From NCBI GenBank assembly GCA_035771165.1, contig JAWNZC010000299.1, positions 270,001 through 334,000 of the forward strand: 64,000 nucleotides of DNA, written 5' to 3'. The stretch is from Paragorgia papillata (taxonomy: Eukaryota; Cnidaria; Anthozoa; Scleralcyonacea; Coralliidae). The position numbers and the translations under genes are program-made. Of the stretch, positions 47,612-57,725 are shown one piece after another. The notes beneath the pieces were generated by a model. It was not told the DNA's origin. It did not search any database and was given only the letters and a program-made list of their open reading frames with translations. Position 1 is the stretch's first letter. The number at the start of each line of letters is the position of its first letter.

Positions 47612-48017
47612 AACGCAAGTAGCTCTTTACTCCACCGAAGTCTAGGAGTTTTTAATGTTTTCTTGCATTGCAGAACTTATTATTTGACCCGTTTAGGCCC
47701 GAAATGGCCTTTTTTGGCCCGAATGGGCCTTTTGGCCCGATAGCTACTAGGCGTCCTTCGCCTGGGCAAGCCCAGGCAAACCTGGGCGAACACCGCGGTT
47801 GCTCTTGTGACGTCACAATGAAAAGTGATTAGCTTGCAAAATCGCGCGTTAAGTTAAGCGTTTCTCGCAACTTTTTCTCATTCTGTGTAACAACTTCGAA
47901 CTGTTAACATCTCTTGGGAAATATCTTACTGTACTTAGCAATATGCAAGCTTTAGGCCTTTTTTCTCGTCGTGCCATTCTTGGTCGTTCGAACAAGAGCA
48001 CTGTAGTTCTGGAGAAG
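47612..48017. other. Element C inner left arm with GGCC-rich inverted words
   Basis: Contains GGCCCGAAATGGCC, GGCCCGAATGGGCC and GGCCCGATAG in series at about 47695-47745, then CTGGGCAAGCCCAGG and GCCTGGGCAAGC palindromes near 47760-47790. No ORF except the start of a 79-codon frame crossing the centre. It may be promoter or replication-related DNA of the parent Polinton. Confidence 0.5.
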
Positions 48018-48099
48018 ATTGCAAAAGCGAATTCTCTAAACAAGACTGGTGCTGTTAACTTTAACAAGTACGGGAAGCAAGACAACATCGGTTTTACGT
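48018..48099. other. Unpaired 82-nt centre of the element C palindrome
   Basis: The left arm ends GTAGTTCTGGAGAAG and the right arm starts CTTCTCCAGAACTAC; only the 82 nt between them are not inverted. A 79-codon ORF (47943-48182) crosses it but its second half is the inverted arm read in antisense, so it is not a normal gene. Confidence 0.8.
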
Positions 48100-48505
48100 C
48101 TTCTCCAGAACTACAGTGCTCTTGTTCGAACGACCAAGAATGGCACGACGAGAAAAAAGGCCTAAAGCTTGCATATTGCTAAGTACAGTAAGATATTTCC
48201 CAAGAGATGTTAACAGTTCGAAGTTGTTACACAGAATGAGAAAAAGTTGCGAGAAACGCTTAACTTAACGCGCGATTTTGCAAGCTAATCACTTTTCATT
48301 GTGACGTCACAAGAGCAACCGCGGTGTTCGCCCAGGTTTGCCTGGGCTTGCCCAGGCGAAGGACGCCTAGTAGCTATCGGGCCAAAAGGCCCATTCGGGC
48401 CAAAAAAGGCCATTTCGGGCCTAAACGGGTCAAATAATAAGTTCTGCAATGCAAGAAAACATTAAAAACTCCTAGACTTCGGTGGAGTAAAGAGCTACTT
48501 GCGTT
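48100..48505. other. Element C inner right arm
   Basis: An inverted copy of 47612-48017, including the GGCC-rich words (about 48375-48425). Nothing else is coding. Confidence 0.6.
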
Positions 48506-48898
48506 ATGGGTCGTACACGAAGAAACTGTCCTGTTTTTGGTTGTGGAAGCACTAATCTCGCAAGACTAGCAAATCATCTCGACCAAGTACATGGTATGGA
48601 TATGGAAGAACGCGCTAAATGGTTAAAGTGGGGTAAAATTGGAATATGTGTCCCGTTGGATGACTATAACCCAGCAAACGACAGCATGGGAACAACTTTA
48701 GAACGGTTAATACAACGGCAAGAGGAAATGGCGAAACAGTTTAATAATTTTCTAAGAGGGAAGGCAGTTTTAATTAATAAGAGACAGAAGCAGAGAATGC
48801 CCAAATCTTCCATTAAGAAAGCAAAATCAAATACGAAGACAACGATTTGCTTCGGAGAGGAAGAAGGAGACGATATATTTAAGAAGTGGCTAACCTAA
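48506..48898 (+). CDS. C2H2 zinc-finger protein, element C right arm
   Basis: The inverted copy of the left-arm gene, 130 residues, open. It has the same finger (NCPVFGCGSTNLARLANHLD) and Lys-rich tail. Confidence 0.65.
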   Translation: MGRTRRNCPVFGCGSTNLARLANHLDQVHGMDMEERAKWLKWGKIGICVPLDDYNPANDSMGTTLERLIQRQEEMAKQFNNFLRGKAVLINKRQKQRMPKSSIKKAKSNTKTTICFGEEEGDDIFKKWLT

Positions 48899-49085
48899 AA
48901 AACGTTATATTATTTATCGAACAATATATTTAAGAACATTTGTAGGCTAATTGTAATATTATAGCTGTCACTGTAAGCCTGTTAATTATCGAAATAAAAG
49001 AAATTTAATCCATGTCTTGCTAATGTATGCGTGCATCCAAGCGACGCTAAGCGCATAAGCCTCGTTACCATGTTTCCGCCTAAAA

Positions 49086-49328
49086 ATGTATACATTTTCG
49101 CATTCGCCTAACCCCCTTTTTCCTCCTTTTGATGTTATGTGTGATATGGTGTATCTAAGTACAATGTGTGATGTAGCTGATCCAGTTTCTGTAAATATTC
49201 CATTTAAGATTGTACGAGATAGAAATGAAAAGAATGTGCTCACTAGGGGGGAGAGTAAAGATTATAGGGTTGTATATAACAAACGAGTAATTGTAGATAA
49301 TTTTGACACTTTACCTTATGGATTTTAA
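49086..49328 (+). pseudogene. PolB C-terminal fragment, element C right arm
   Basis: An identical 80-codon inverted copy of the left-arm fragment, ending VDNFDTLPYGF. Confidence 0.75.
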
Positions 49329-49446
49329 AAATAGATTTTTAACTTTGCGTGTCTGTAAATAATTTTAAAAATTTTGTGTGTGATTGTAAATTGAAATTAC
49401 ATCTTTTATCAACACTACCTGTTGTCTTGTTTTGAAGAAAAATAAT

Positions 49447-49520
49447 TGCCAGGTGTGGGATTCGAACCCACGTCTTCTGGGACTTTAAACCCAGAGCCTT
49501 AACCATTCGGCCACCCTAGT
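49447..49520 (-). tRNA. tRNA-like gene, element C right arm
   Basis: The third copy. It has the same anticodon stem, 8-nt loop and T-arm; the acceptor 5' strand is ACTAGGG instead of GCGAGGG and GGCGC becomes GGCTC after the D-arm. Changes are concentrated in the acceptor stem, the loop is unchanged. Confidence 0.6.
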
Positions 49521-49646
49521 GCGTACATTCAAGGTTCTATATTTTCTCTTTATAAAAAATTGGAATTTCATGGGGTTCCTTGAGGGATCAGAAAGGGTAC
49601 ATGATGTATTACTCAAACGGGGCGAATATAAAACCCTTAGGATTCA

Positions 49647-50227
49647 GTCTTGGATTTAATGATTCAATGATTCAATCTTAGGATTCAATGATTCAATCTT
49701 ATGATTCAATGATTCAATCTTAGGATTCAATGATTCAATCTTAGGATTCAATGATTCAATGATTAAATCTTAGGATTCGATGATTCAATCTTAGGATTCA
49801 ATGATTCAATGTTAGGATTCAATGATTCAATCTTAGGATTCAATGATTCAATCTTATGCTTTAATGATTCAATGATTCAATGTTAGGATTCAATGATTCA
49901 ATCTTAGGATTCAATGATTCAATCTTAGGATTCAATGATTCAATGATTCAATGATTCAATGATTAAATCTTAGGATTCGATGATTCAATCTTAGGATTCA
50001 ATGATTCAATCTTAGGATTCAATGATTCAATCTTAGGATTCAATGATTCAATCTTATGCTTTAATGATTCAATGATTCAATGTTAGGATTCAATGATTCA
50101 ATGTTAGGATTCAATGATTCAATCTTAGGATTCAATGATTCAATGATTCAATGATTCAATCTTAGGATTCGATGATTCAATCTTAGGATTCAATGATTCA
50201 GTCTTAGGATTCGATGATTCAATCTTA
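49647..50227. repeat. ATTGAATC array, element C right arm
   Basis: The reverse-complement array (TTAGGATTCAATGATTCAA units), about 580 bp, with the same higher-order units as the left arm but fewer copies. Confidence 0.92.
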
Positions 50228-50241
50228 TAAAAAACAGTTGC

Positions 50242-50621
50242 GTGAAAGAGCGACATCAGTTTATGATTGACAGTCACTGGGTGAACATGTCTTACGTTTG
50301 TGAAGTCTGCGAAAAATCATTCGCTACATCAAGTAATCGTCTACGCCATATGAGATCTTTTCATCACAAAAGGTCTATCAGTGATAGGGTAACAACATCT
50401 GCCCCATTTACTGCTATGACAACTACATTCACCCCCGAGAGTCAGAAAACGTACTCGATACAAATGACACATCCGTTTGGACTCTTGGTCTCTGGAGGCA
50501 CCAAAAGTGGGAAAACAACTTTTGTCAAAGAGTTATTGGTTTATGCTAGCATTATGATCGACCCACCTCCGGAAAACATCGTGTATTTTTATACAGAGTA
50601 TCAAGATACGTTTGGCGATAG
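50242..50621 (+). pseudogene. Packaging ATPase 5' fragment, element C right arm
   Basis: C2H2 finger and Walker A up to TEYQDTFG, then the same TCGC junction into antisense PolB. The ORF continues to 50883 through PolB antisense codons and is not a real extension. Confidence 0.9.
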
Positions 50622-53015
50622 TGTTTTCCTTCAGGAATGTTTTGCGAGAAACAAGATTGCAAGCGGAGGCGATAGTGAGGCAAGAGGTCCACATCGGTCA
50701 CATCACGAAACAGTTCACGGAATTCAAGGCAACAGCGACGAAGGATGTCGACGTCAGACTGGCAGTAACGCAGGATTTCGGCTTGGAAGTCGAAGACATA
50801 ATCTTGATTGGCAAGATCGTTGTACCATACGTGAAATTTCTCGCGATCACTGGGGCTCATACCATCTGGATCATAGCACTTAGCGTCAGGTAGCGGTCCC
50901 ACGTAGCTCTGGTTCTCGGCGCGATTGAAGAAGTGGGGAAAGTAACCTTTCTGTAGGTCAGTGAGGCTAAACGTCTTGGGGAAATCAGCCAGACGCATAG
51001 GGATAAAGCAGAGCGAGTCGATGAACTTAATTTTTAACTCTGACACGAAGAGAGAAAGGATCTTTGCACCTCGAGTAATCACCTCAGGAGTTACACCGTT
51101 CTTGTACAAGTACTGAAGGATAAAGTAACCGTCGTATGCCTGGAAGTTATGGGCGATGAAGGTGGTGTTGGCGTTCTCAATCTGAAAGAGCCAGTTGCAG
51201 AACTCGTCTTTGGTATTGGGACCGGAAAACACGAACTCGTCGCCACTCTCGTTCTGGACCACGCAGAGGTTTGGGACGTGTTGGCCGTTATCTTGGGTGC
51301 ATTCAAAATCGAAAAACATCAGATTCTGGTCGCTGCGCTCTGCGACGTCGTTGTCCACTGCGACATCATCGTCAAGAAACTCATTATTTGTGCTTTCGTT
51401 GGCTTGTCGCTGTTTCTTTTGGCCGATAGGCTGAATGTAACATTGGTGGTTCTCTGGTTTAACGTACTTGGTGCAAACTGAACATCGCACTAGGCCACAA
51501 TGATGATCGTTGAAACTGGCTCGGGTGACGACACGTTGACATTTCTGGCACTTGGTGAGCGAAGAACATAGGGCTTTCTTGTTGTCGGTAGAGGCTTTGT
51601 GGCGGGCAAAGCATTCGTCGCTCTTAAAGAACCGATTGCAGTCCTTGCAGTATTTCCACTGGACCATTGGGCAGTTCTGTATATGACACAGTTTGCAGAG
51701 ATCGCCACACGGATGGTCGGTGATCTTGTCGTAGCCCTTCTTGCACGTATGGCAGTATTGTTTCCTGGCAAGGAAGGCAGGCATGCTCGTAATCACGTCG
51801 TAGTGGTTGTCGTGGTGGTAAAGGTACAAACCATTTATCGGCTTCGGGACCAGAATAAATTAGGGCATTCAAGTGTTCCTTGGAAACCACATTGAGCTGG
51901 TAACCAGGGAGGACAGCTTGGAACCTCTTGACCTCGGGGATCCCACAGGGACCAAGGGGAACACCTGCGGCCTCGTGGAGTTCGCGGGCCAAACGACCTT
52001 GAAGTGTTCCTCGAGGAGCAACGATACTTTTGAATGGTGGACTTTTGTCCAACTTCACCTTGGCAACCACGATCGCACGAGCACAACACAGTTCGTCTTT
52101 GTTCTTGATCTGGAGAAGACATCGTTTCTTGTCGAGGTAACTCTGTAGGTTGACTACATCTCGCCGTTTTCCCGCACCACCTTGAGGCATCTCGACGTGA
52201 ACTACGTTGACGTTGACGGTTTCATCCAACGTAAACTGTGTATTCGATTGGACGACACGTTCCACTGCGGCCAGGAAACGCTCGGGAATTAGGCGGTCTC
52301 GTTGAAGGAAAGGCAAGGAAATGGGACGGTCTAACTGGTGGGAACTCATGATCAAACGAACTTGATCGTGAGGAGCCATATCGGTGGTTAACCGATCAAA
52401 TAAGTGCTTAAAAGCACTGTTCAACACTGACATAACATCAGAAACCCCATGTATATTTAAAGGTAAAAACTGTACAGTATAGTCTTTACCTGTGGTCTTG
52501 AACTTTCGGACGTTGACTTGCTTGACAGACTTGATCGTGAAGTAATCATCAGGTTTTAGGCGCTTAGGAGTAGACTCGGTATCGTCGACACGTTTTCGCT
52601 TGCTGCCTTCACCAACTTGGCTTTCGATCGGTTCAGGGATCTCAGGTTGTTCGGTGTCGTCGACTGGAACCAAGAACTCGTCGTTGTTCCAATCTTCGTT
52701 GAATTGGCGCCGTTCTTCGTCGGACCAGTTAGTCATCAATTCGGGTACAACACCTGCTGGTGTTTCGATCTCGCACTGAAGCTCGTTAGCGTTCGTCCAG
52801 AAGACAATCTTCTGCTGTAAAACAGACCGTTTCTGCTCCTCAGTGAGCACAAACGATTCTTCGAGAAACTCGAGAGCACTCTCAGTCTCGCAAGACTTGA
52901 TGAGGTCAATCATATCAATCTGGAAACATATGAGAAATTTGTAAATATACAGCCTAGTTTTATTCGACCAAACGTTTCATAAATGTTCAAAACACAAGCT
53001 TACCGTTTGAGACAT
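50617..53015 (-). pseudogene. PolB 5' half, element C right arm (frameshifted)
   Basis: Exon 1 MSQT is at 53015-53004; the main frame runs from 52913. Compared with the left arm it lacks two codons near 52790 (WTNANELQ against WTNAMANELQ). A frameshift at about 51830 follows EADKW; the remaining frame resumes at 51829 (MYLYHHDNHYDVITS). FFDFECTQ is kept. A second frame change near 50690 disturbs the last codons (DVDLLPHYRLR). It ends at the same junction with ATPase. Confidence 0.88.
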
Positions 53016-53180
53016 TTTAATCACTGCCAAGAATAAATCCAAAAACACTTTCCAAAACACACTCCAAAAGACTTTCGACGTTACTCGTAAGAGAACAGAA
53101 TTCGAATGAAACGACGCGACGCTGTACTTTCTCTATGGTAACACCTCTGGTTGCCCAAACATGTTCTTTTGTATTATTTC

Positions 53181-53588
53181 TTAATGAGTTTTTAATGATC
53201 TCCTAACGAGTTTTTCCACATGGAAGTATGCAAATATCAGCATGAAAAACAGTGAACCAAGCCATCGGGATAAAGTAACATTTCGTCTGTATTTAGACAA
53301 GTCAATACATTTGAAATCATTGCTCGTTCTTCTCACGCCTTCTCGAACTGTTTCTTCGTCCAAGGATTCGTTTACTCTATACACTAGAGTTAGATAAGCG
53401 ATAATTCGACCAAAGTTGTTAAGACTCATTTCATTATAAACCTGTTGAAGACTTAGTCTATTTGTTTGACCGCTTAGACTGTTGAACAATATTTGATGTT
53501 CTTCTAGACATGTATTGATATGAAACGATAAAGTGTCTTTATCGATGCCAATGTTATTTTTCCTTAGTTCGTCGTAAATAATATCCAT
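53181..53588 (-). CDS. Bcl-2-like protein, element C right arm, open (135 aa)
   Basis: MDIIYDELRKNNIGIDKDTL, the BH1-like NNFGRIIAYLTLVYRVNE, EETVREGVRRTSNDF and the hydrophobic end SRWLGSLFFMLIFAYF. It is the intact version of the frameshifted left-arm copy and about 60% identical to the element A protein. The same caveat applies: the Bcl-2 link rests on the BH1-like motif, helical content and tail. Confidence 0.5.
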   Translation of the reverse strand: MDIIYDELRKNNIGIDKDTLSFHINTCLEEHQILFNSLSGQTNRLSLQQVYNEMSLNNFGRIIAYLTLVYRVNESLDEETVREGVRRTSNDFKCIDLSKYRRNVTLSRWLGSLFFMLIFAYFHVEKLVRRSLKTH

Positions 53589-53936
53589 TTTTGGGTAAAG
53601 TGTATAAATGAAAGTTGGTTACTATTACTTATATAAGTGGAGTGCCAAAATACTCGGAGAGCTGTCGGTTGTGATGACGTATGCATAAATAGTCGGTTAT
53701 AACGTAATAAAAACCGGGGATTGAGTAACAACTAGGGTTTAGGGGGAAGTTAGGGTTACTATGTCCCAAAGGAGCCTGAGAAATAATGAGATTAGGGTTA
53801 GAGGGTCCCAAAGGAGCCTGAGAATGAATAAATAAAAAATGAATATTTAATGAGGCGGCATCCCTTTGTAGTCTATATGGGGGGGGGGGGGGGTATCACT
53901 ACTGCGGTTTCTGGTCATGTCTATCACTTTTGAGTT

Positions 53937-54098
53937 ATGCCACAAACGAAACGTCGGAAAGTTGAATGTCTGCTCTGCAAGAAGGCATTTGACAGTGATC
54001 ATCGATCTTGCCATAACAATAAATATCATTTGGATAGAGTAAAGAAACACCAACATATTCCATACAAACATGCTGGTGCTCCTGCGAATCCTTTCCAG
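53937..54098 (+). CDS. hAT-2 transposase first exon
   Basis: MPQTKRRKVECLLCKKAFDS, DHRSCHNNKYHLDRVKKHQH, ending at the donor CCAG|GTTTGT. A basic start and a C..C...H...H arrangement suggest a small zinc finger at the N-terminus of a ZMYM-like hAT protein. It lies just after element C; no transcript evidence. Confidence 0.5.
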
Positions 54099-54782
54099 GT
54101 TTGTCTTTTGACTTTTTTGTCATTTCAGTATTTAATTCACTAGTAGCGGTTGTGTGCAGCATAGCAGCACGCTTTGTCGCTTTAATACGCCTGTTTTATA
54201 CTTTGGGCAATCGTCAAATTTAATTCAGAATTAAGTATGTTTTATTGTTTATGCGAAGCTAATTGCCTAATTCTTCTAATATGAATTAAATTTAAAATTT
54301 GTCTAAAATAAATCGCAAGATCCATGACAATGGCTGTTGTCGCTATTCTCTGGCAAGTGGCACAGTGGATGTCGATCGATCTATGTCTCCACTAAACCAA
54401 GAGGCGAGAGTCGCGACTGTCGCGAGACTATATTTGTCTATATTTGTCTATTCAAGGAATAAAACGAGCGTGTTCTACATACAATTGCGTTGCCGCGCAA
54501 GATATGAATACATGTGTGATTTTCTGTGACATGAATTCTCTCTCTGTATCGCGTCAGACGCAATGAAATTTGATTCGTGTTGCCGGGCTTAAGTTAATAG
54601 TTAATACGTTAATATTAGCCTGAGAATTAAACAGATCCACACGCGTCTGAGAGGGCTCCTCTACACTTACCTGCAATCTTGTAACGTTACAGTATGTGGA
54701 CTGAAGGTTTTTCTTATGCACTCTTTATTGAAGTTATAATCATATTACTAAATACCTATATATTTTAATATTTACTTATGAA
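54099..54782. other. hAT-2 intron, non-coding
   Basis: AT-rich, with scattered short ORFs only. It ends at a TTATGAAG acceptor before a Ser-rich coding stretch. Nothing else was recognised. Confidence 0.4.
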
Positions 54783-56440
54783 GGCTGTAACTGCTGCTGT
54801 TCATTATCATCGACCTCCCATCAAGAATCTGCCTCGAGCGATCAGGCGCAAGTTAGTCATGAAGTTACACAGTCATATGAAACTAACATGCAACCCAGAG
54901 AATGTCCATCAACATCATCGACCTCCCACTTCGACTCCCAGCAAGAACCTGCTTCCAGTTACCAGGCGGAGATTATTCAGGATAGCGACGCCGAAACTCC
55001 ACAGTCTAACGTACAACTAACTACTTGTGCTGTCACTGTTAGAGAAACGGAAAGTTGCGAGGAAGAACAATTAGAACATACTTTCCTAAGCTCAAAGTTA
55101 TTGACACCGACGCCACAACCTGAAGTAAACCCATCAAGTGAAAGCTGCGCCCACAGTTTAGAAAACTTGTCTTTCGTTGATGCCGAAAAGACAGTGTCAG
55201 ACTCAGAAGAATTAGTTAATGCAATTGCAGCAGCCGTTACAGCCTGATAAACCGACATGGTCGATCCTGTCACATACTTAGACAAAGTTAATGAGCTTGA
55301 TACTGTCCTTAGAAAGCGATTGATTTTGCGAGGATCATTCCAGCCCAAAGCAAATGAAATGACGAGTAAGCAATTCCCCAAATCAAGATGTGGTTCTCAT
55401 GATCGCTGTTTCAATGAAAGCTGGTACCAATCAGGAGTCGGAAAAAAATAGTTTTGAAAGAAAGTGGCTTTCGTATTCTCCAACAAAAGATGCAGTTTTT
55501 TGTCACTTTTATATTTTTTAGTGCCAATAATAAAGAAACAACATTCACGAATATCGGATATCGTGATTGGAAAAAGGCCAATGAAAAATTTGAAAAACAC
55601 GAGAAATCTCAATGCCATATTGATGCAACAGTGGATTTTACAAATTTTTGTTCTCACACTGCCATCAATGAACAACTTTCTAATGAAGCAGCAAGGATGG
55701 AGACAGCAAGACAGGAGAAGGTTAGAAAGAACAGGGAGATCATGAAAAGACTTATCAATATAACACTATGTTTAGTTGAACAAGGTATTGCTTTCAGAGA
55801 TCATCGCGAAGAGTCTTCAAGCACGGAGGAAGAGCCAACAAGCTCAGGAAATTTTCTTGCTATGGTCAACCTTCTCTCAAAGTATGATGAAGCACTAGCT
55901 ACTCACTTAAGAGAAGTGAGAAATGCAAAGTTGAAGAGAACAAAAAGGAAAGCGGGAAAACGAAAGGGAAAAAATCAAAAAGTGGAAGGGGAGATCTTGT
56001 CTCATTTATGAGTGCAGATTCGCAAAACAAGATAATAAATAGCATTGGAAGTCAACTCTTGAAAGTCATCGTCAATGAAATAAAAACTGCCGGGATCTAC
56101 AGCATTGCTATGGATTGCACCACCGACAGTTCTCACGCAGATCAACTATCCTTAATAATCCGATACTTGAATAAGTCTTTGGACATTGTTGAACGGTTAG
56201 TATGCATTGAGCGAGTAAAGGAGTCATCCGCCGAAGGATTATTCAAGACTCAACAGGTTTTGAACAAGAGAAGTCTAAGTTGGAGTGACGCTGTCGGACA
56301 GTCCTATGATGGTGCATCTGTCATGACAGGGAAGTACAAAGGAGTGAAAATACTCGTCCAGAAAGAGAATCCACAATGTCTGTTCATCTGGACATTTGAC
56401 CATATGTTGAATCTTGTCATAATGGAAGCTTGTGGGTCCT
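54783..56440 (+). pseudogene. hAT-2 transposase, zf-TTF and first half of catalytic core (broken)
   Basis: The Ser/Gln-rich N-terminal region has a repeated STSH..SQQEPASS-like unit (about 54800-54990). A frame change near 55245 and another near 55440 interrupt the TTF finger (FPKSRCGSHDRCFNESWY, GYRDWKKANEKFEKHEKSQC). The DUF4371 part reads REIMKRLINITLCLVEQGIA and NLLSKYDEALATHL, and after a frame change near 56000 AMDCTTDSSHADQLSLIIRY (first Asp) and GQSYDGASVMTGKYKG (second Asp). It ends at the 12-bp TSD of the PLE-2 cluster inside MEACGS and continues at 62465. Confidence 0.85.
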
Positions 56441-56502
56441 ATTTATGAATATAATAGCCCAGCATAAAACACGAAGCAGTGGCATTTAAATTATTTATTA
56501 AG

Positions 56503-56541
56503 ATCTAACGTTTCGTTGTATTACGTACAACATCTTCAGAG
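56503..56541 (-). ncRNA. Possible hammerhead ribozyme-like motif, PLE-2 left end
   Basis: On the minus strand: CTGAAGATGTTGTACGTAAT followed by ACAACGAAACGTTAGATC. The CUGANGA core, a stem (TTGTA/TACAA) and GAAAC are the conserved pieces of hammerhead ribozymes, which are known in Penelope-like element terminal repeats. Stems I and III are not clearly formed by eye. Confidence 0.35.
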
Positions 56542-56745
56542 ACTAAATTACAATCACCGTAAAACGAGATATTTGAATTTACATACAAAAGGTCTTAACC
56601 AATAAAAAGCGAGAATAAAATAATCTTATAGTAAAATAATAAAGGTGAGAAAAGAGGAAGGATTAAATGGCCATGGTTGGTGACAGACAAAATCAAAACA
56701 AGTAGAGTGGCGCAGAACCTATGTTAGCATTTAAGGAAGGTTTAA

Positions 56746-57690
56746 AGTGCCTATGTCATCCTTAGGGACTTTACATATTTGTACTAATTGGAACATTCTG
56801 AGAAGATTTGTAATATATCTTCCCAGGCGAAAATTTCATCTTCATGGACTTTTTCGCTGTTAAATTTGGCGATTTTGACGTTAGCCGCGGGAACAAAAAA
56901 ACTGGGAAGCGGAAGCGGAAGTGACGTAGAATGGGGAAGCGGGTTTCAGACCAAAACAGTGTTTTATAACGAACGCGAGGAAAGCTGAATAATCTTGGGG
57001 TTTTCCCGCCGTATTACTGTTTGGATTCGCTCAAAAGTTCATCGAAATATAGTTCACAGTGTCCTCTACCGCTACTGATCGAGATAACAGCCAGAATGAC
57101 TCGGATACAAACTTTATTCCGGGATACGTCCTGGAGGTCGAAGACGACGCAAACATGTCTACCACTGACTGATGATCACAAATGAGGATGAATTGGTTTG
57201 TCCAACCGTATATCAAGACGAGCCAATTGCTGATACAGAGTAGATCGAGAGCCGAGAGGTATAATGAGCAAAGAAGACTCGAAGAAGATAGAATACAAAG
57301 GCTACAAACTCGCTTAGATAGACGCGCTGTAAGTGTATTTAATAGTGTAATATTTTAATGTCTATCAAATCGTTTATGTTTTGCGTCGAATTGTATTTAC
57401 ATTATTTGTGTCATTTGTATATTGTCGATGGATTCACGGGTTCATACTCGCTATATTTTTCCCAACATGTGTAAATGTGGAAATTGCAGTACAAAACTGC
57501 TTGTGAATGCGAAAGAATGTCGATGTTGCATGGAGATCGAAGCTTGCGTTGAAGCGGTTAACAGTGAACAAAAGTAGCTTGCTGCGTAGGCAGTGTTGAA
57601 ACAACAATCGAAATATTACTATATTTCTAGGTTAGATATACTGCCAAAACAGAGGACGTAGTAGTCTAACGGAGAAACTTTCAGAGAGAA
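56746..57690. repeat. Left arm of the PLE-2 palindrome (pLTR/5' region)
   Basis: GTGCCTATGTCATCCTTAGG near 56747 through CGTGACG near 57696 is repeated inverted in 57720-57959 plus 59883-60560. It includes GATTCACGGGTTCATACTCG and AACATGTGTAAATGTGG. It has no intact ORF. A short RT-upstream-like reading (SRAEEYNEQRRLEEDRIQ) is visible in both arms. Confidence 0.8.
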
Positions 57691-57725
57691 ACGTGACGAA
57701 GGGCCTTCGCTCGAAACGTTAGCCT
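57691..57725 (+). ncRNA. Hammerhead-like motif at the centre of the PLE-2 palindrome
   Basis: GTGACGAAGGGCCTTCGCTC followed by GAAACGTTAGC. GACGA, a GGGC/GCTC-type stem II with CUUC loop, and GAAAC match the hammerhead core except that the first core base appears as G. It sits in the roughly 80-nt loop of a 25-bp hairpin (GGTTAGATATACTGCC at 57630 / GGCAGTATATCTAACC at 57745-57760), which could serve as helix I. Confidence 0.4.

Larger units (their letters stand above)
42044..53903. mobile_element. Element C: 11.9-kb palindromic Polinton derivative, TSD GCGGTT
   Basis: The ends are AGTAGTGATACCCCCC and its reverse complement; the exact 6-bp TSD GCGGTT lies at 42038-42043 and 53904-53909. The two arms (about 42044-48017 and 48100-53903) are inverted near-identical copies around an 82-nt spacer. 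Each arm holds TIR, Bcl-2-like gene, spliced PolB 5' half, inverted ATPase 5' third, ATTGAATC array, tRNA-like gene, PolB 3' end and a C2H2 gene. No integrase, MCP or protease is present. It sits in the 5' region of hAT-2. Confidence 0.93.

Noticed and set aside
47943..48182. 79-codon ORF at the centre of element C as a gene
   Set aside because: Its second half is the inverted repeat of its first half read in another frame, so it cannot be a conserved protein as it stands.
50612..51481. Plus-strand ORFs in the right arm of element C
   Set aside because: They are antisense to the PolB 5' half and mirror the same shadows in the left arm.
42044..53903. Element C as a pure assembly artefact (mirror-image contig)
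   Set aside because: The outer flanks differ and carry a matching TSD, arms differ by codon deletions, frameshifts and array length, and hAT-2 continues on the right. An artefact is not fully excluded without reads.
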